Assembly (NCBI GenBank): GCA_020850315.1
Contig: JADZEY010000051.1
Location: 1 to 64,000, forward strand
Direction of reading: 5' to 3'
Length of the DNA: 64,000 bases
DNA from: Armatimonadota bacterium
GTDB lineage: Bacteria > Bacteroidota > Ignavibacteria > OLB7
A program made the translations under genes and the position numbers. Position 1 is the stretch's first letter. Every line of letters begins with the position of its first letter. This document shows, piece after piece, positions 17,620-26,310 of this stretch. The notes below the pieces were generated by a model that saw only the letters and a list, made by a program, of their open reading frames with translations, was not told the origin of the DNA and did no database searches.

Positions 17620-18615
17620 TTAGTACGCCCACCGTAGATATCCCGCTCCCCAAGTGTAGCCGGCCCCGAACGTTGCCAGAACCACTCCATCCCCTTTCTC
17701 CAGTAGTCCTTGTTCCCACCATTCGCCTAAGCAGATCGGTAGGGTTCCGGCGGTGGTGTTGCCGTAGCGGTCAATGTTCACCATCACACTTTCCATCGGC
17801 AGCCCCATCCGGTCGGCGGTGGCGCTGATGATGCGCAGGTTGGCCTGGTGCGGAACAAGCCAGCGGATGTCGGCAGCGGTAAGGTGGTTGCGGCGCATGA
17901 TGCTTTCGGCCACGTCGGCCATTCCCACTACTGCCGATTTGAAGACCGTTTTCCCGTCCTGAAAGACGTAGTGCATCTTCTGGGCAACGGTTTCGGCGGT
18001 GGGGGGATTCAGGCTTCCGCCCCCTTTCATGTTCAGGTTGCAGCCGCCAGTTCCGTCGGTGTGAAGCTCAAAATCGAGCAATCCCAGCGATTGATCTTCA
18101 ATCGCTTCTAACAACACCGCCCCGCCGCCGTCGCCGAACAGGATGCAGGTGTTGCGGTCGCTGAAATCAAGGATGGAGCTCATTTTATCGGCACCTACCA
18201 CCAGCACATTTTTGTGCGCACCGGTTTCAATCATTCTTGCCCCGGTGTTCAGTGCGAACAGGAAGGCGGAACACGCACCGGAAAGATCAAACCCCCATGC
18301 CTTTTTGGCTCCAATTTTTTCTTGGATCACGCAGGCTGTCGAGGGGAAAAACATATCGGGGGTGACGGTGGCAACAATGATGCACTCAACATCTTCCGCG
18401 CCGATACCGCGCCGCTCCAAGCATTGTTTGATTGCCGGGACAGCAAGGTCGCTGGTGGGACCTTCTTTCAGAAATCGCCGCTCGATAATCCCGGTGCGCT
18501 CGCGAATCCATTGGTCGCTGGTCTCCAGGAAGCTCTCGAAGTAATGATTATCGAATCGGTCTGGCGGAAGGTAGTATCCAACCGATGTGATGGCCGCGCG
18601 TTGAAGCAGGTTCAT
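17620..18615 (-). CDS. fabH: 3-oxoacyl-[acyl-carrier-protein] synthase III
   Basis: FabH starts fatty-acid synthesis by condensing an acyl-CoA primer with malonyl-ACP. The 331-residue protein shows the catalytic Cys in DLSGACSAFLFAL (about 115), His in VPHQANLRI and Asn in RYGNTTAGT, with the expected TSDQWIRERTGI near the N-terminus. Primer preference (straight or branched chain) cannot be read off. It lies 59 bp from plsX and 32 bp from fabD in the same leftward run. Confidence 0.97.
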   Translation of the reverse strand: MNLLQRAAITSVGYYLPPDRFDNHYFESFLETSDQWIRERTGIIERRFLKEGPTSDLAVPAIKQCLERRGIGAEDVECIIVATVTPDMFFPSTACVIQEKIGAKKAWGFDLSGACSAFLFALNTGARMIETGAHKNVLVVGADKMSSILDFSDRNTCILFGDGGGAVLLEAIEDQSLGLLDFELHTDGTGGCNLNMKGGGSLNPPTAETVAQKMHYVFQDGKTVFKSAVVGMADVAESIMRRNHLTAADIRWLVPHQANLRIISATADRMGLPMESVMVNIDRYGNTTAGTLPICLGEWWEQGLLEKGDGVVLATFGAGYTWGAGYLRWAY

Positions 18616-18674
18616 GCAGGATAAGTCTCGTTCTATCTGAAGGTTGGTAAAGCCGTTGCAGCGGTGGACTGCGG

Positions 18675-19706
18675 TTATTGTTTGGTCACAGTCCCAATCG
18701 CCGCAGCGATCTTCTGGTTCACCCCTTTGCGAACCATCTCCTCGGCCTTAAAGATCATGTTTTTAATGGCTTTTGCAGTGGACCCGCCATGCCCGATAAT
18801 GGAAACCCCATTGACCCCCAACAGCGGGACCCCGCCGTACTCCTGGTAATCCATCTCACGGAACACCCCTTTCAGCACCCCTTTCGACAGTCCCGTCATC
18901 AGTTTTTGCAGGAAGCCGGAGTTGGCGTAGTTGGTCAGTTTTGTTCGGAGCAATCCCGGCACGCTTTCGGCAAATTTCAGGATGATGTTCCCGGTGAATC
19001 CGTCGCAGATCACCACGCGAACGGTTCCTTTCAGGATGTCGCGCCCTTCCACGTTCCCAACAAAATTCAGGTTGCTGGATTTCAGCAGGTCGTAGGCTTG
19101 CACGGCGCGTTCTTCCCCTTTTCCTTCTTCCTCGCCAACGTTCAGCAAGCCAACGGTTGGGCGTTGGTAGCCAAAAATACTTTCGGCATAGACGCTGGTC
19201 ATCACGGCAAACTCGTACAGGTTGCGCGGCTTGGTATCCACGTTCGCGCCAACGTCGGCCACAATGGTGTAGCCGTTGGCCGAAGGGAACTGGGAGGCGA
19301 TTGTTGGGCGTGCAATGCCAGGTATCCGGCCAAGGATAAACGTGGATGCGGCCATGACCGCGCCGGTGTTCCCTGCCGAAACAAACGCATCGGCCCCCCC
19401 TTCGCGGTGAAGCGTTAGCCCGCGCACAATGGAGCTATCCCGCTTGGAGCGCACGGCCTGGGCTGGCTCATCGTCCATTGCAATCACCTGAGTGGCGTTG
19501 GCAATGGCGATGCGGGAGCGGTCGGCAGCGGGGAATTTCGCCAACTCTTTCTCAAGTTCACTCTGGTTTCCAACCAGAATCAACGTGAAGTTCCGATCCC
19601 GCGACTTCATCTCCTGAAGTGCGTCAATCGCGCCGCGCACATCTTCCGACGGTGCGCGGTCGGTGCCCATGGCATCAAAAGCAATACGGACGGGAGAGTT
19701 GTTCAT
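18675..19706 (-). CDS. plsX: phosphate acyltransferase PlsX
   Basis: PlsX makes acyl-phosphate from acyl-ACP for phosphatidic acid synthesis. The 343-residue protein has the VRIAFDAMGTDRAPSE N-terminus, AFVSAGNTGAVMA, DVGANVDTKPRNLYEFA and CDGFTGNIILK blocks of the family. It heads the plsX-fabHDG-acpP-fabF-rnc run. The usual upstream rpmF/DUF177 genes are not present; a repeat-filled gap lies there instead. The ATG at 19706 is preferred over a TTG at 19721. Confidence 0.96.
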   Translation of the reverse strand: MNNSPVRIAFDAMGTDRAPSEDVRGAIDALQEMKSRDRNFTLILVGNQSELEKELAKFPAADRSRIAIANATQVIAMDDEPAQAVRSKRDSSIVRGLTLHREGGADAFVSAGNTGAVMAASTFILGRIPGIARPTIASQFPSANGYTIVADVGANVDTKPRNLYEFAVMTSVYAESIFGYQRPTVGLLNVGEEEGKGEERAVQAYDLLKSSNLNFVGNVEGRDILKGTVRVVICDGFTGNIILKFAESVPGLLRTKLTNYANSGFLQKLMTGLSKGVLKGVFREMDYQEYGGVPLLGVNGVSIIGHGGSTAKAIKNMIFKAEEMVRKGVNQKIAAAIGTVTKQ

Positions 19707-19776
19707 TCTGAAGGAGGGCAAACCTACGTTCGCGCCCCAATGTAAGCAACCGGAACTGACAACGTGTTACGGGAGG

Positions 19777-19832
19777 GTGAAAAGTGAAAAGTGAAAAGTG
19801 AAAAGTGAAAAGTGAAAAGTGAAAAGTGAAAG
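19777..19832 (+). repeat. GTGAAAA heptamer array
   Basis: Eight 7-bp units of GTGAAAA (last unit GTGAAAG) lie 71 bp upstream of plsX. The same unit forms an array at 50048-50104. Confidence 0.95.
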
Positions 19833-19981
19833 ATACTCTACCAGTAGTCAGCCCACTGTCATTCCTGTTTACCCCGATTCGATCGGGGCGAAAGCGGGAG
19901 CCGATAAGCCTGCGAAGCGCATCCACAGCGGTGACAGGCACAGACCCGCCGCGAAGCGCAAACCTTGAAGCGTGAACCATT

Positions 19982-20084
19982 GCCCGTTCAGTGGCTCCGC
20001 TCATACCCTTCGACAGGCTCAGGACAGGCTTCGACGGGCTCAGCATGAGCGGAGGTGAGGTTCAGTGAACAGCCGAAGCATGGA
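19982..20084. repeat. REP-like module (TTCGACAGGCTCAGG type)
   Basis: This module of about 100 bp begins GTTCAGTGGCTCCGCTCAT and ends ATGAGCGGAGGTGAGGTTCA. CCGCTCAT and ATGAGCGG are inverted around a core with CTTCGACAGGCTCAGGACAG and GCTTCGACGGGCTCAG. Other copies lie at 23616-23700, 34228-34334 and 40400-40470. All are intergenic. It resembles REP/MITE elements, with no coding capacity. Confidence 0.8.
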
Positions 20085-20091
20085 ATCTTTC

Positions 20092-20350
20092 TCTTCGGCT
20101 TTGGCTCCCTCTCCCAGCGGACGAATGAAGTGGAAGCAGTAGCATTACTTGATTGGGAGAGGGCGTGCCGATAGGATCGGCATCTTCGAGAGGGAGAGGG
20201 CGGGCAGGGAACAAGTCCGCACGTCCCCCTTGCTCCGCTGCACGCAGCTGCGCGTTCCCCGGCTTTGGCTCCCTCTCCCAGCCGACCAATGGAGTGGAAG
20301 CAGTAGCATCACCTGTTTGGGAGAGGGCTGGGGAGAGGGCAGACAGCGAA
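20092..20350. repeat. two copies of a hairpin repeat (CCCTCTCCCA/TGGGAGAGGG)
   Basis: Two tandem-oriented copies (20092-20210 and 20261-20350) each carry facing CCCTCTCCCA and TGGGAGAGGG arms (20107-20116 with 20154-20163; 20271-20280 with 20318-20327). The spacer is about 37 bp and reads ...AATGGAGTGGAAGCAGTAGC. The first copy also has a small TGCCGATAGGATCGGCA palindrome after the right arm. Related copies lie at 28820-28935, 40242-40350 and 45391-45489. Confidence 0.85.
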
Positions 20351-20391
20351 CGAGTAGCAGAGCTTGAGGTTAGATTTTCCGCAAACTTCTT

Positions 20392-20649
20392 TTATCTAAC
20401 TCACCTTATGCAAACCATTGACAGCGTGTCCGATATTCTCCGAAAACCCGCGAGATGGGCTATCGCCGCTGCTTCGCGGTGCTTCGTCGAAGACTCCTTG
20501 TCGAAGACCCCGACCCTTCGGGGCAATGACGAGGAGAGGGGAGTGTGCGTAAGGTGAGTGACCAATGACCAATGACCCTCTTTTCAACTGACCACTGACC
20601 ACTGACCACTGACAACTGACCTTGGCTTTGCGTAAGATCAGTTATCTAA
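20392..20649. mobile_element. MITE-like element with 8-bp target duplication
   Basis: The direct repeat TTATCTAA at 20392-20399 and 20642-20649 flanks a 242-bp segment (20400-20641). Its ends are imperfect inverted repeats: CTCACCTTATGCAAA on the left and, read inward, CTGATCTTACGCAAA on the right. Inside lie a CGCGAG...CTTCGTCGAAG module (20434-20545), another GCGTAAGGTGAGT end (20547-20559) and heptamer arrays (GACCAAT and CTGACCA units, 20560-20625). There is no ORF. The layout fits a non-autonomous transposable element that was itself hit by, or fused with, a second one. Confidence 0.65.
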
Positions 20650-20672
20650 GTATCGGTGATCTGGATGTGTTG

Positions 20673-23495
20673 TCACAACCCGATCACCAACCGGAAATAG
20701 AGATCACGCCGTGGTTTCTGGATCATCTCGAACGCTATGCCAAACGTGGCAACGTAGCTGCTCAGGAATGGGAGCCGTAGCTCCGCGCCGTAGCCCGCCA
20801 GCACCGGAACATCCTTCAACTCCGTTTGTTGGCCGAACCATGCTGCGCCAGCTTCCGCAAAAATCAATGTGGATAATCCTGTTGTTATATCTCCAAACGG
20901 TTGCAGCAATCCTATGCTTCCAACCGCAACACGGTCGCCGTAGGTGTAGCGCGTCACGCCACGCACGCGGTGGTTGGGCTGGATAGAGAACATGCTGAAG
21001 CCTTGCTGGAATTGGTCATATTCATCCAACCCAACAAACTCCTGCGGCAGTTGCGCTCCCCAGTGCGCTTCCCCTTCCAACCGAATCAGCAATGACTGAT
21101 CGCTCCAATCGCCAAACGGAAGCTCCCACGCTGTTAGCCCCGATACCCGATTGTACTGGATGCTGCTTCCAACGGCTGGTTCGGCACGGAGGAAGTTGGT
21201 GGTGAAAAAAAACTTTGGTGAGGTGACGGTGTACTCAGCTGCAACCTCTACGACCTCTGCCGCCGCTGGTGTTGGCCCGCCTGTCCCAAATTCCCCAAGA
21301 TTCCACGGTTCCAATTTTCGGTATCCGCCGCTTAGGCTAAGCTGATGGATAGTGGTGAGGGAGTTCGGTGGGCGAAGCAGCCAGCCAAGCGATACGCCGC
21401 CGGAGGTTGTTCGCTGGTAGGCCGCTGTTCCGCCAACAACCCGTGCAAAACCAAGCTGATAAGCCCCCTCCACCGTGATAGTGAACGGCAGCGAGTTATT
21501 GATGTAGCTAACCCCTCCACCAAATTCTTTGGATGCTGTTCCGTAATCAGCAAAGGCTTGCAGCAGATGGATTGTCATGGGGTCGTTCAACAGTGTGAAC
21601 AAGCCCCAGCGAGTTCCCTTTTCCCCCGTCGGGCTGCGGTCGGTTCCGTAGATGGGGAGGTAGGTCAGCGGCGAAACGTGCGCCAGCGCGTGGTAGCTTC
21701 CTTCATCAACAATCCGTGCATTGGGGATGCTATCGGCGGGCGGGGTTTGCCGGGGAAGCCGTGCAAACAGCCAGCCGGAATACTTCACATTGATCTGGGC
21801 TGCGGGCGTTAGCGACATCTGGCGCGATGCCGGAATCAGGTGCGGAAGGATGCGGTCCCGGGTGTCGAAACTGATGGCCAGCACTGAATCGCTGTTGGGA
21901 ACCCACTGCACGCAGTACAACCCGCCAGCAACATCGGTGATGTAGCGGCGGTCGCTTCCGTCCGGCTTCATCGTGAGAAGGTTCGGCACGCCGCCGGAGT
22001 GAGTAGTAATGGCGATTCGCGAGCCGTCGGGAGACCAGACCGGGTAGCGGTCGCGGGCGGAATCGGAAGGGAGAACAGCCATGCCGCTTCCGTCGTGGTT
22101 GATGGTTGCAATGGCCCGCCGCCCAGCCGAATCAAACAGACTGAAGGCAATCCGCTTGCTATCGGGCGACCAGTTTGGCGTGTAGGCTTGCGCGTCGCCA
22201 GCCAGCGTGCCAAGCGGCTGTGCCACGCCGTTTGCCGGATCAACCGCCACCAGCTGATCGCGCCCCATCCGTTTCTGCACGGCAACAATGGTGCTTCCGT
22301 CGGGGGACCATGCGGGGTCGTACAGCGAAGCGTTGTTGGTTAGCCGGCGCAGGTTTCCGCTTGGCACATCTATCAGGTACAGGTCGTGCAGCAAGGCATC
22401 GTGCCGCCCAAATCGTTGCTTGGATAGCACAATCTGCTGGCCATCAGGACTCCAGGAAAACTCAGGGTCGAACCCAGGCTCATCGCTGAGGATAATCGGC
22501 AGCTCGCCAGTGTCGCTGAAGGCTTTCGTGCTGTTCTCAAACAGGTACAGCCGTTGCGGTCGCATCCCGGAAGCGGCCATCATCGCCACTTTTTTCCCAT
22601 CGGGCGAAATCCGGATTCCGGTAATGAAATCGAACCGCTTGGTTAGCGGTGGATTGATATCCTCGGCTTCCTGGCGCACGCCATATTGCGCGCTGTACAT
22701 CACCGTCAGGGTACGCCGCCAGTCGGCATAGATTTCCCCCATGCTCTCCCCTGTTGCCTTTTTGACGGCCAGCTCGAAGTCGTACAACCCCAGCCCATCG
22801 CGCCCGCCGTTCACGATGTTGGCAAGGGCGCTGTCGCCAAACCGCCATGTGATGTAGCGGACAATGGAGTGCCCGGTCTCGTACAGCATCACCCCATCAA
22901 GCCGCCCAAGCCCGTCGTATCCCAGCCGTGCGTTCACCGCCGCCACGCGAAGCACTTGGTCAATATCGGGAGTCCAGCCATCCGGCTCCATAAACCGTGC
23001 GGTTCCTTCGTTGAACCAGCGTGGAATGCTGGCAGCAGGGAAGATTGCACTGGTCCACTCCTTTGTTGCGTGGGCAATCACAATGTGGGTGAACTCGTGG
23101 GTAATCACCGCACGGAACCACTTTGCGCTGCCCGAAGAACGAATCCCCCCGAGGGTGAGGTCATCCAAAATTCCCCGAAGCCAGATGTACATGTGGTCAT
23201 CGTTGAAAGCGAAGGCGTTCTGCACGTCGTCAAGATCCGAAAGGTAGAGTTTGACGCGGTGGGGGAGCTTCGTCCTCAGGTTGCCAGTCACCACTGGATA
23301 GACTGCTTCGGCAACGCTGGCGGCCTTCCGCGCAATGCTGTCCAAGCCGTCGTGGTAGATCACCACAAAATGATCGGTGCTGAACTGATGCCATGAAACA
23401 TCCGGACGGTTTGCCCCAAGCGGAAAAGGAAGAAGCTGCGCAGTAAGCGGAAATGCCGCCACAAACAATAGCAGCAGTGTCAAGCGGAAGAGCAT
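20673..23495 (-). CDS. secreted gluzincin-type metalloprotease with beta-propeller and barrel-like C-terminus
   Basis: The 940-residue exported protein begins with a signal peptide (1-19). A peptidase-MA-like domain follows, with HEFTH at 133-137 and FNEGTA with Glu163, the HExxH...E zinc pattern. From about 285 to 540 there are PD40/TolB-like propeller blades, with repeated forms of SPDGKKVAM, WSPDGQQIVL, WSPDGSTIVA and WSPDSKRIAF. The last 300 residues are strand-rich with aromatic ends (FRLVIGL) and look like an outer-membrane barrel or a surface beta-domain. Its substrate is unknown. It stands alone between repeat-rich gaps. Confidence 0.82.
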   Translation of the reverse strand: MLFRLTLLLLFVAAFPLTAQLLPFPLGANRPDVSWHQFSTDHFVVIYHDGLDSIARKAASVAEAVYPVVTGNLRTKLPHRVKLYLSDLDDVQNAFAFNDDHMYIWLRGILDDLTLGGIRSSGSAKWFRAVITHEFTHIVIAHATKEWTSAIFPAASIPRWFNEGTARFMEPDGWTPDIDQVLRVAAVNARLGYDGLGRLDGVMLYETGHSIVRYITWRFGDSALANIVNGGRDGLGLYDFELAVKKATGESMGEIYADWRRTLTVMYSAQYGVRQEAEDINPPLTKRFDFITGIRISPDGKKVAMMAASGMRPQRLYLFENSTKAFSDTGELPIILSDEPGFDPEFSWSPDGQQIVLSKQRFGRHDALLHDLYLIDVPSGNLRRLTNNASLYDPAWSPDGSTIVAVQKRMGRDQLVAVDPANGVAQPLGTLAGDAQAYTPNWSPDSKRIAFSLFDSAGRRAIATINHDGSGMAVLPSDSARDRYPVWSPDGSRIAITTHSGGVPNLLTMKPDGSDRRYITDVAGGLYCVQWVPNSDSVLAISFDTRDRILPHLIPASRQMSLTPAAQINVKYSGWLFARLPRQTPPADSIPNARIVDEGSYHALAHVSPLTYLPIYGTDRSPTGEKGTRWGLFTLLNDPMTIHLLQAFADYGTASKEFGGGVSYINNSLPFTITVEGAYQLGFARVVGGTAAYQRTTSGGVSLGWLLRPPNSLTTIHQLSLSGGYRKLEPWNLGEFGTGGPTPAAAEVVEVAAEYTVTSPKFFFTTNFLRAEPAVGSSIQYNRVSGLTAWELPFGDWSDQSLLIRLEGEAHWGAQLPQEFVGLDEYDQFQQGFSMFSIQPNHRVRGVTRYTYGDRVAVGSIGLLQPFGDITTGLSTLIFAEAGAAWFGQQTELKDVPVLAGYGAELRLPFLSSYVATFGIAFEMIQKPRRDLYFRLVIGL

Positions 23496-23615
23496 GGAAA
23501 TTATGTTGAGGTTGCCAGCACGTGTGAGCGAATACGGGAGCGAAGATGACGCTTCACGCTGGAATCACCAAAAAGCGATTGCGTACTGACCGTTCACAGA
23601 ACCTGAAGAGTGCGT

Positions 23616-23700
23616 GCTTGCCTGTTCAGTGGTTCCACTCATACCCTTCGACCAAAACTCAGGGCAGGCTTCGACGGGTTCAGCATGAGCGGAGGGGGGC
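23616..23700. repeat. REP-like module (TTCGAC...GAGCGG type)
   Basis: This is a diverged copy of the 19982-20084 module: GTTCAGTGGTTCCACTCATA, then CCCTTCGACC, a short substitution, then GGCAGGCTTCGACGGGTTCA and GCATGAGCGGAGG. It fills most of the gap before the leftward DUF5916 gene's stop. Confidence 0.75.
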
Positions 23701-23718
23701 TGGCAGCGAGGAGAGGAG

Positions 23719-25989
23719 TTACACCTTCCAGAGATATTGGAACTTCAAGAACAGCTGGCGATCGGTTTGGACTAAGCCTGTTGGGGAAGGATAATCGTCC
23801 AGGGCGTGCGATGACCCAAGATAGAAGACCGAGAAGGAGTTCAGCTTGTAGGTCAGCAATGGCTCCAACCGGAATTGCTTCCCTTCGGTGACGTACTCGC
23901 CGACAAGCCGTGCCGAGAATTCATGACTGAACTGATAGCCCAACCGCAGCCGGAAGATCGTTGCTTCAAAGATGTTCCCACGGTCATCGGGGTAATCCAG
24001 CTTTGCGTAGATCATCTCTGGAGCAATCGTCAGCCGATCCAGCGGCTTGAATGTTCCCCATAGATTGATATCCATGCCGCGCCCCAGCACCGGCGTTGGT
24101 ATCGAGCGCGCAATCGTCCTGCCGAACGACATCCATGTTCCCACCGAGACTTCCTTCCAAGCATTGGTGTTTAGATTGATCTCCAGACGGCGTATCCCCG
24201 GGAACTGAACCCCCCGGAACAGCTCGTGGCTAATCAGGTATGCCAGCGAAAAACTTGTTTGCCCTTTCATGTCAATGTTCACCCCGGGGCGTAGCCAAAA
24301 ATCTTTTGGGATTCCCTCCCAATTCCAAACCCTTCCAATCATCACGTTGGGCTGAACCCTGAACATGAAGGTCTCCTGCGGGTAGAAGGCGTAGCCGGTC
24401 CAAGCGTTGATTTCATGGCGGCTGTTGTTGAAGATGAAGCCATCGGCTGCGCGGAACCCGGGGCTGCTCATGTTGTAATCAACATCCAAGGACCAGTTCA
24501 ACGCGCTGCGCTCAAGGCTGACGTAGGCGGCCATCCCCTCAATCGTCTCACCATCGAACGTAGCGGTGTGGCGGCCTTCGTCAAAACGGACGTTGCGGTA
24601 GAATTGGGTCAGGGCCGAGTCGGTGGGTTCGGTGGTGTGGCTCAGCATGAACTGCGATTCCACCTGCCAGTTTCCGGCAAACCGTGTGATCCCATCCAGC
24701 CCGGCAGTGGTTCCCGATCCCCCGCCAACCAATCGGCGGTCGGTAAGCAATGCGCCGATGTAGTTGTTGTTCCCAAACGCACGGCGCAGCCGGATGATGT
24801 TCGCAAAACTGCGCAGCGGCGCGCCGTCGCTGCCGGTCACAAACCCTGTGAACTCCTCGAACGGCAGCATCACCGCCGTGTTTTCATCATACGCACCGAT
24901 GTATCCAACGCTCAGTTTCTCCGATTTCCCGATCAGCTTTGCCGTCACCAACGGATCGTTGATCGAGCGGGTGTAAACGGCATTGATCCAAGTGCTGAAC
25001 AGATCGCTTCCTTCCTGAAAGAAGGGGCGGCGTTCGGGATAAAACAGTGCGAACGTGGTGTTCAATCCAAGCTGGGTGTTGTCCGATTCAATCTGGCTGA
25101 AGTCAGGGTTCGCCGCAACTTCCCCGGTGATGCTTGGGGTGAAATCGTAGCGGATTCCAAGCCCTGCATCCCATTTCACTGGTTCATTGTTTAGCCCGTT
25201 GCTGGGGTCGTTTGGGTTTGCCAGCGCCGCCGACTGGGAAGCAACCACTGCCGGAAGAAACTGCAGTTTTCCCCCGGGCTTGATATTCTTGATTCCCGTT
25301 AGCGTTCCGTACTGGCAGAACTGGCAGGGGTCATCCTTGCTGATTGCCGACCATGAGTATTCGCGGCGGCTGTCGCGCGGGTGGATGCGCCAAAAGGTTG
25401 CCCGCCATTTCTGCTCCGGCTGGTCGGGGAACCGGATGCTGCTGAAGGGGATCGCCATCTCGACGATGTATCCATCGCTGGTGATCTGCGCCTCCGATTC
25501 AAAGATCATGTCGAAGCTGGCATCTTCGTCGTCGTTGGTCCAGAGCAAATCCCCCTGCACGCCGTTGGCTGTCGTGAAAATTTCGTAAGCGCGCCCGGCA
25601 TCGCCGTAGGTGTCAAGGATTAGCCCAACTTGGTCATCGTTGAAGGCTTGGTCGCGGTTGGCAAAGGTGGCACGGATGGTTGCGGGGTCATCGTAGCAGC
25701 GGAAGGCGACGTAGAGGTGGCGGTCATCGTAGGCCAGCATTGCCTCGGTATTCACCAGCGGTTTCACTCGATCACCGGGGGTGAACTCGGCAAAGTTGCC
25801 CGCTACTGGGGCATCGCGCCAGCAGGGGTCATCCAAAACTCCATCAATCGTTGGCGGTGTGGATGTCCGGAGAACTTCCAGCGTGGGAAGGGTGTTGGGG
25901 GAGAAAGGGGGAGCATCGGCCAGCAGCCCGCCGGGGATCAGCAATGGGTGCCAGCAGAGCAGAAATATCAGAGCGAGGAAGTAGCGCAT
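23719..25989 (-). CDS. CBM9-like/DUF5916 outer-membrane protein
   Basis: The 756-residue protein starts with a signal peptide (to about residue 24). A CBM9-like sugar-binding domain follows (about 45-215: PTIDGVLDDPCWRDAP, YDDRHLYVAFRCYDDP, GYIVEMAIPFSSIRFP). The remaining 500 residues match DUF5916 proteins (FALFYPERRPFFQEGSDLF) and end in a barrel-like, aromatic-rich region. It is probably an outer-membrane protein that binds or handles glycans; no catalytic residues are known. It is monocistronic. Confidence 0.85.
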   Translation of the reverse strand: MRYFLALIFLLCWHPLLIPGGLLADAPPFSPNTLPTLEVLRTSTPPTIDGVLDDPCWRDAPVAGNFAEFTPGDRVKPLVNTEAMLAYDDRHLYVAFRCYDDPATIRATFANRDQAFNDDQVGLILDTYGDAGRAYEIFTTANGVQGDLLWTNDDEDASFDMIFESEAQITSDGYIVEMAIPFSSIRFPDQPEQKWRATFWRIHPRDSRREYSWSAISKDDPCQFCQYGTLTGIKNIKPGGKLQFLPAVVASQSAALANPNDPSNGLNNEPVKWDAGLGIRYDFTPSITGEVAANPDFSQIESDNTQLGLNTTFALFYPERRPFFQEGSDLFSTWINAVYTRSINDPLVTAKLIGKSEKLSVGYIGAYDENTAVMLPFEEFTGFVTGSDGAPLRSFANIIRLRRAFGNNNYIGALLTDRRLVGGGSGTTAGLDGITRFAGNWQVESQFMLSHTTEPTDSALTQFYRNVRFDEGRHTATFDGETIEGMAAYVSLERSALNWSLDVDYNMSSPGFRAADGFIFNNSRHEINAWTGYAFYPQETFMFRVQPNVMIGRVWNWEGIPKDFWLRPGVNIDMKGQTSFSLAYLISHELFRGVQFPGIRRLEINLNTNAWKEVSVGTWMSFGRTIARSIPTPVLGRGMDINLWGTFKPLDRLTIAPEMIYAKLDYPDDRGNIFEATIFRLRLGYQFSHEFSARLVGEYVTEGKQFRLEPLLTYKLNSFSVFYLGSSHALDDYPSPTGLVQTDRQLFLKFQYLWKV

Positions 25990-26310
25990 GGGTCGTCATC
26001 CTTGAAGAGAGGTTGAGAAGGGAAAAGGAATCCCGGACGACAAACAACGCGCCAGTTTGGTACCAGGTTACAGGCGGAGTAAAATGAGCAAGAATGAAGA
26101 GTTGGGGCAAGATTACCGTGATACTCCAGTGGCACTCCATCGGAAGCCATACCGTGTCAGCCAGCTGCAACTTCCCCCCCCCAGAACGTTTCGCAACACC
26201 CCGCCGTTCCTCATTCGGTTGGTGATGCGTAGATTGGCAGCCGGGTCAGGTCGGACTCTTTTCTTCTCGCCACTGACCGCTATCCACAAACCGTTAATCT
26301 TTGGACTCCA
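25990..26310. other. divergent intergenic region, no recognised feature
   Basis: These 321 bp lie between divergent genes and must hold both promoters. No convincing hexamer pair, repeat-family member or terminator was identified. Confidence 0.4.

Noticed and set aside
19982..20350. Small RNA gene in the repeat block upstream of plsX
   Set aside because: The hairpin arms recur at several unrelated loci with decayed copies, so a repeat element explains the structure better than a dedicated RNA gene.
24415..25194. 259-codon rightward ORF opposite the DUF5916 gene
   Set aside because: It is a shadow frame: no recognisable domain, and the opposite frame has signal peptide, CBM9 and DUF5916 matches over its full length.
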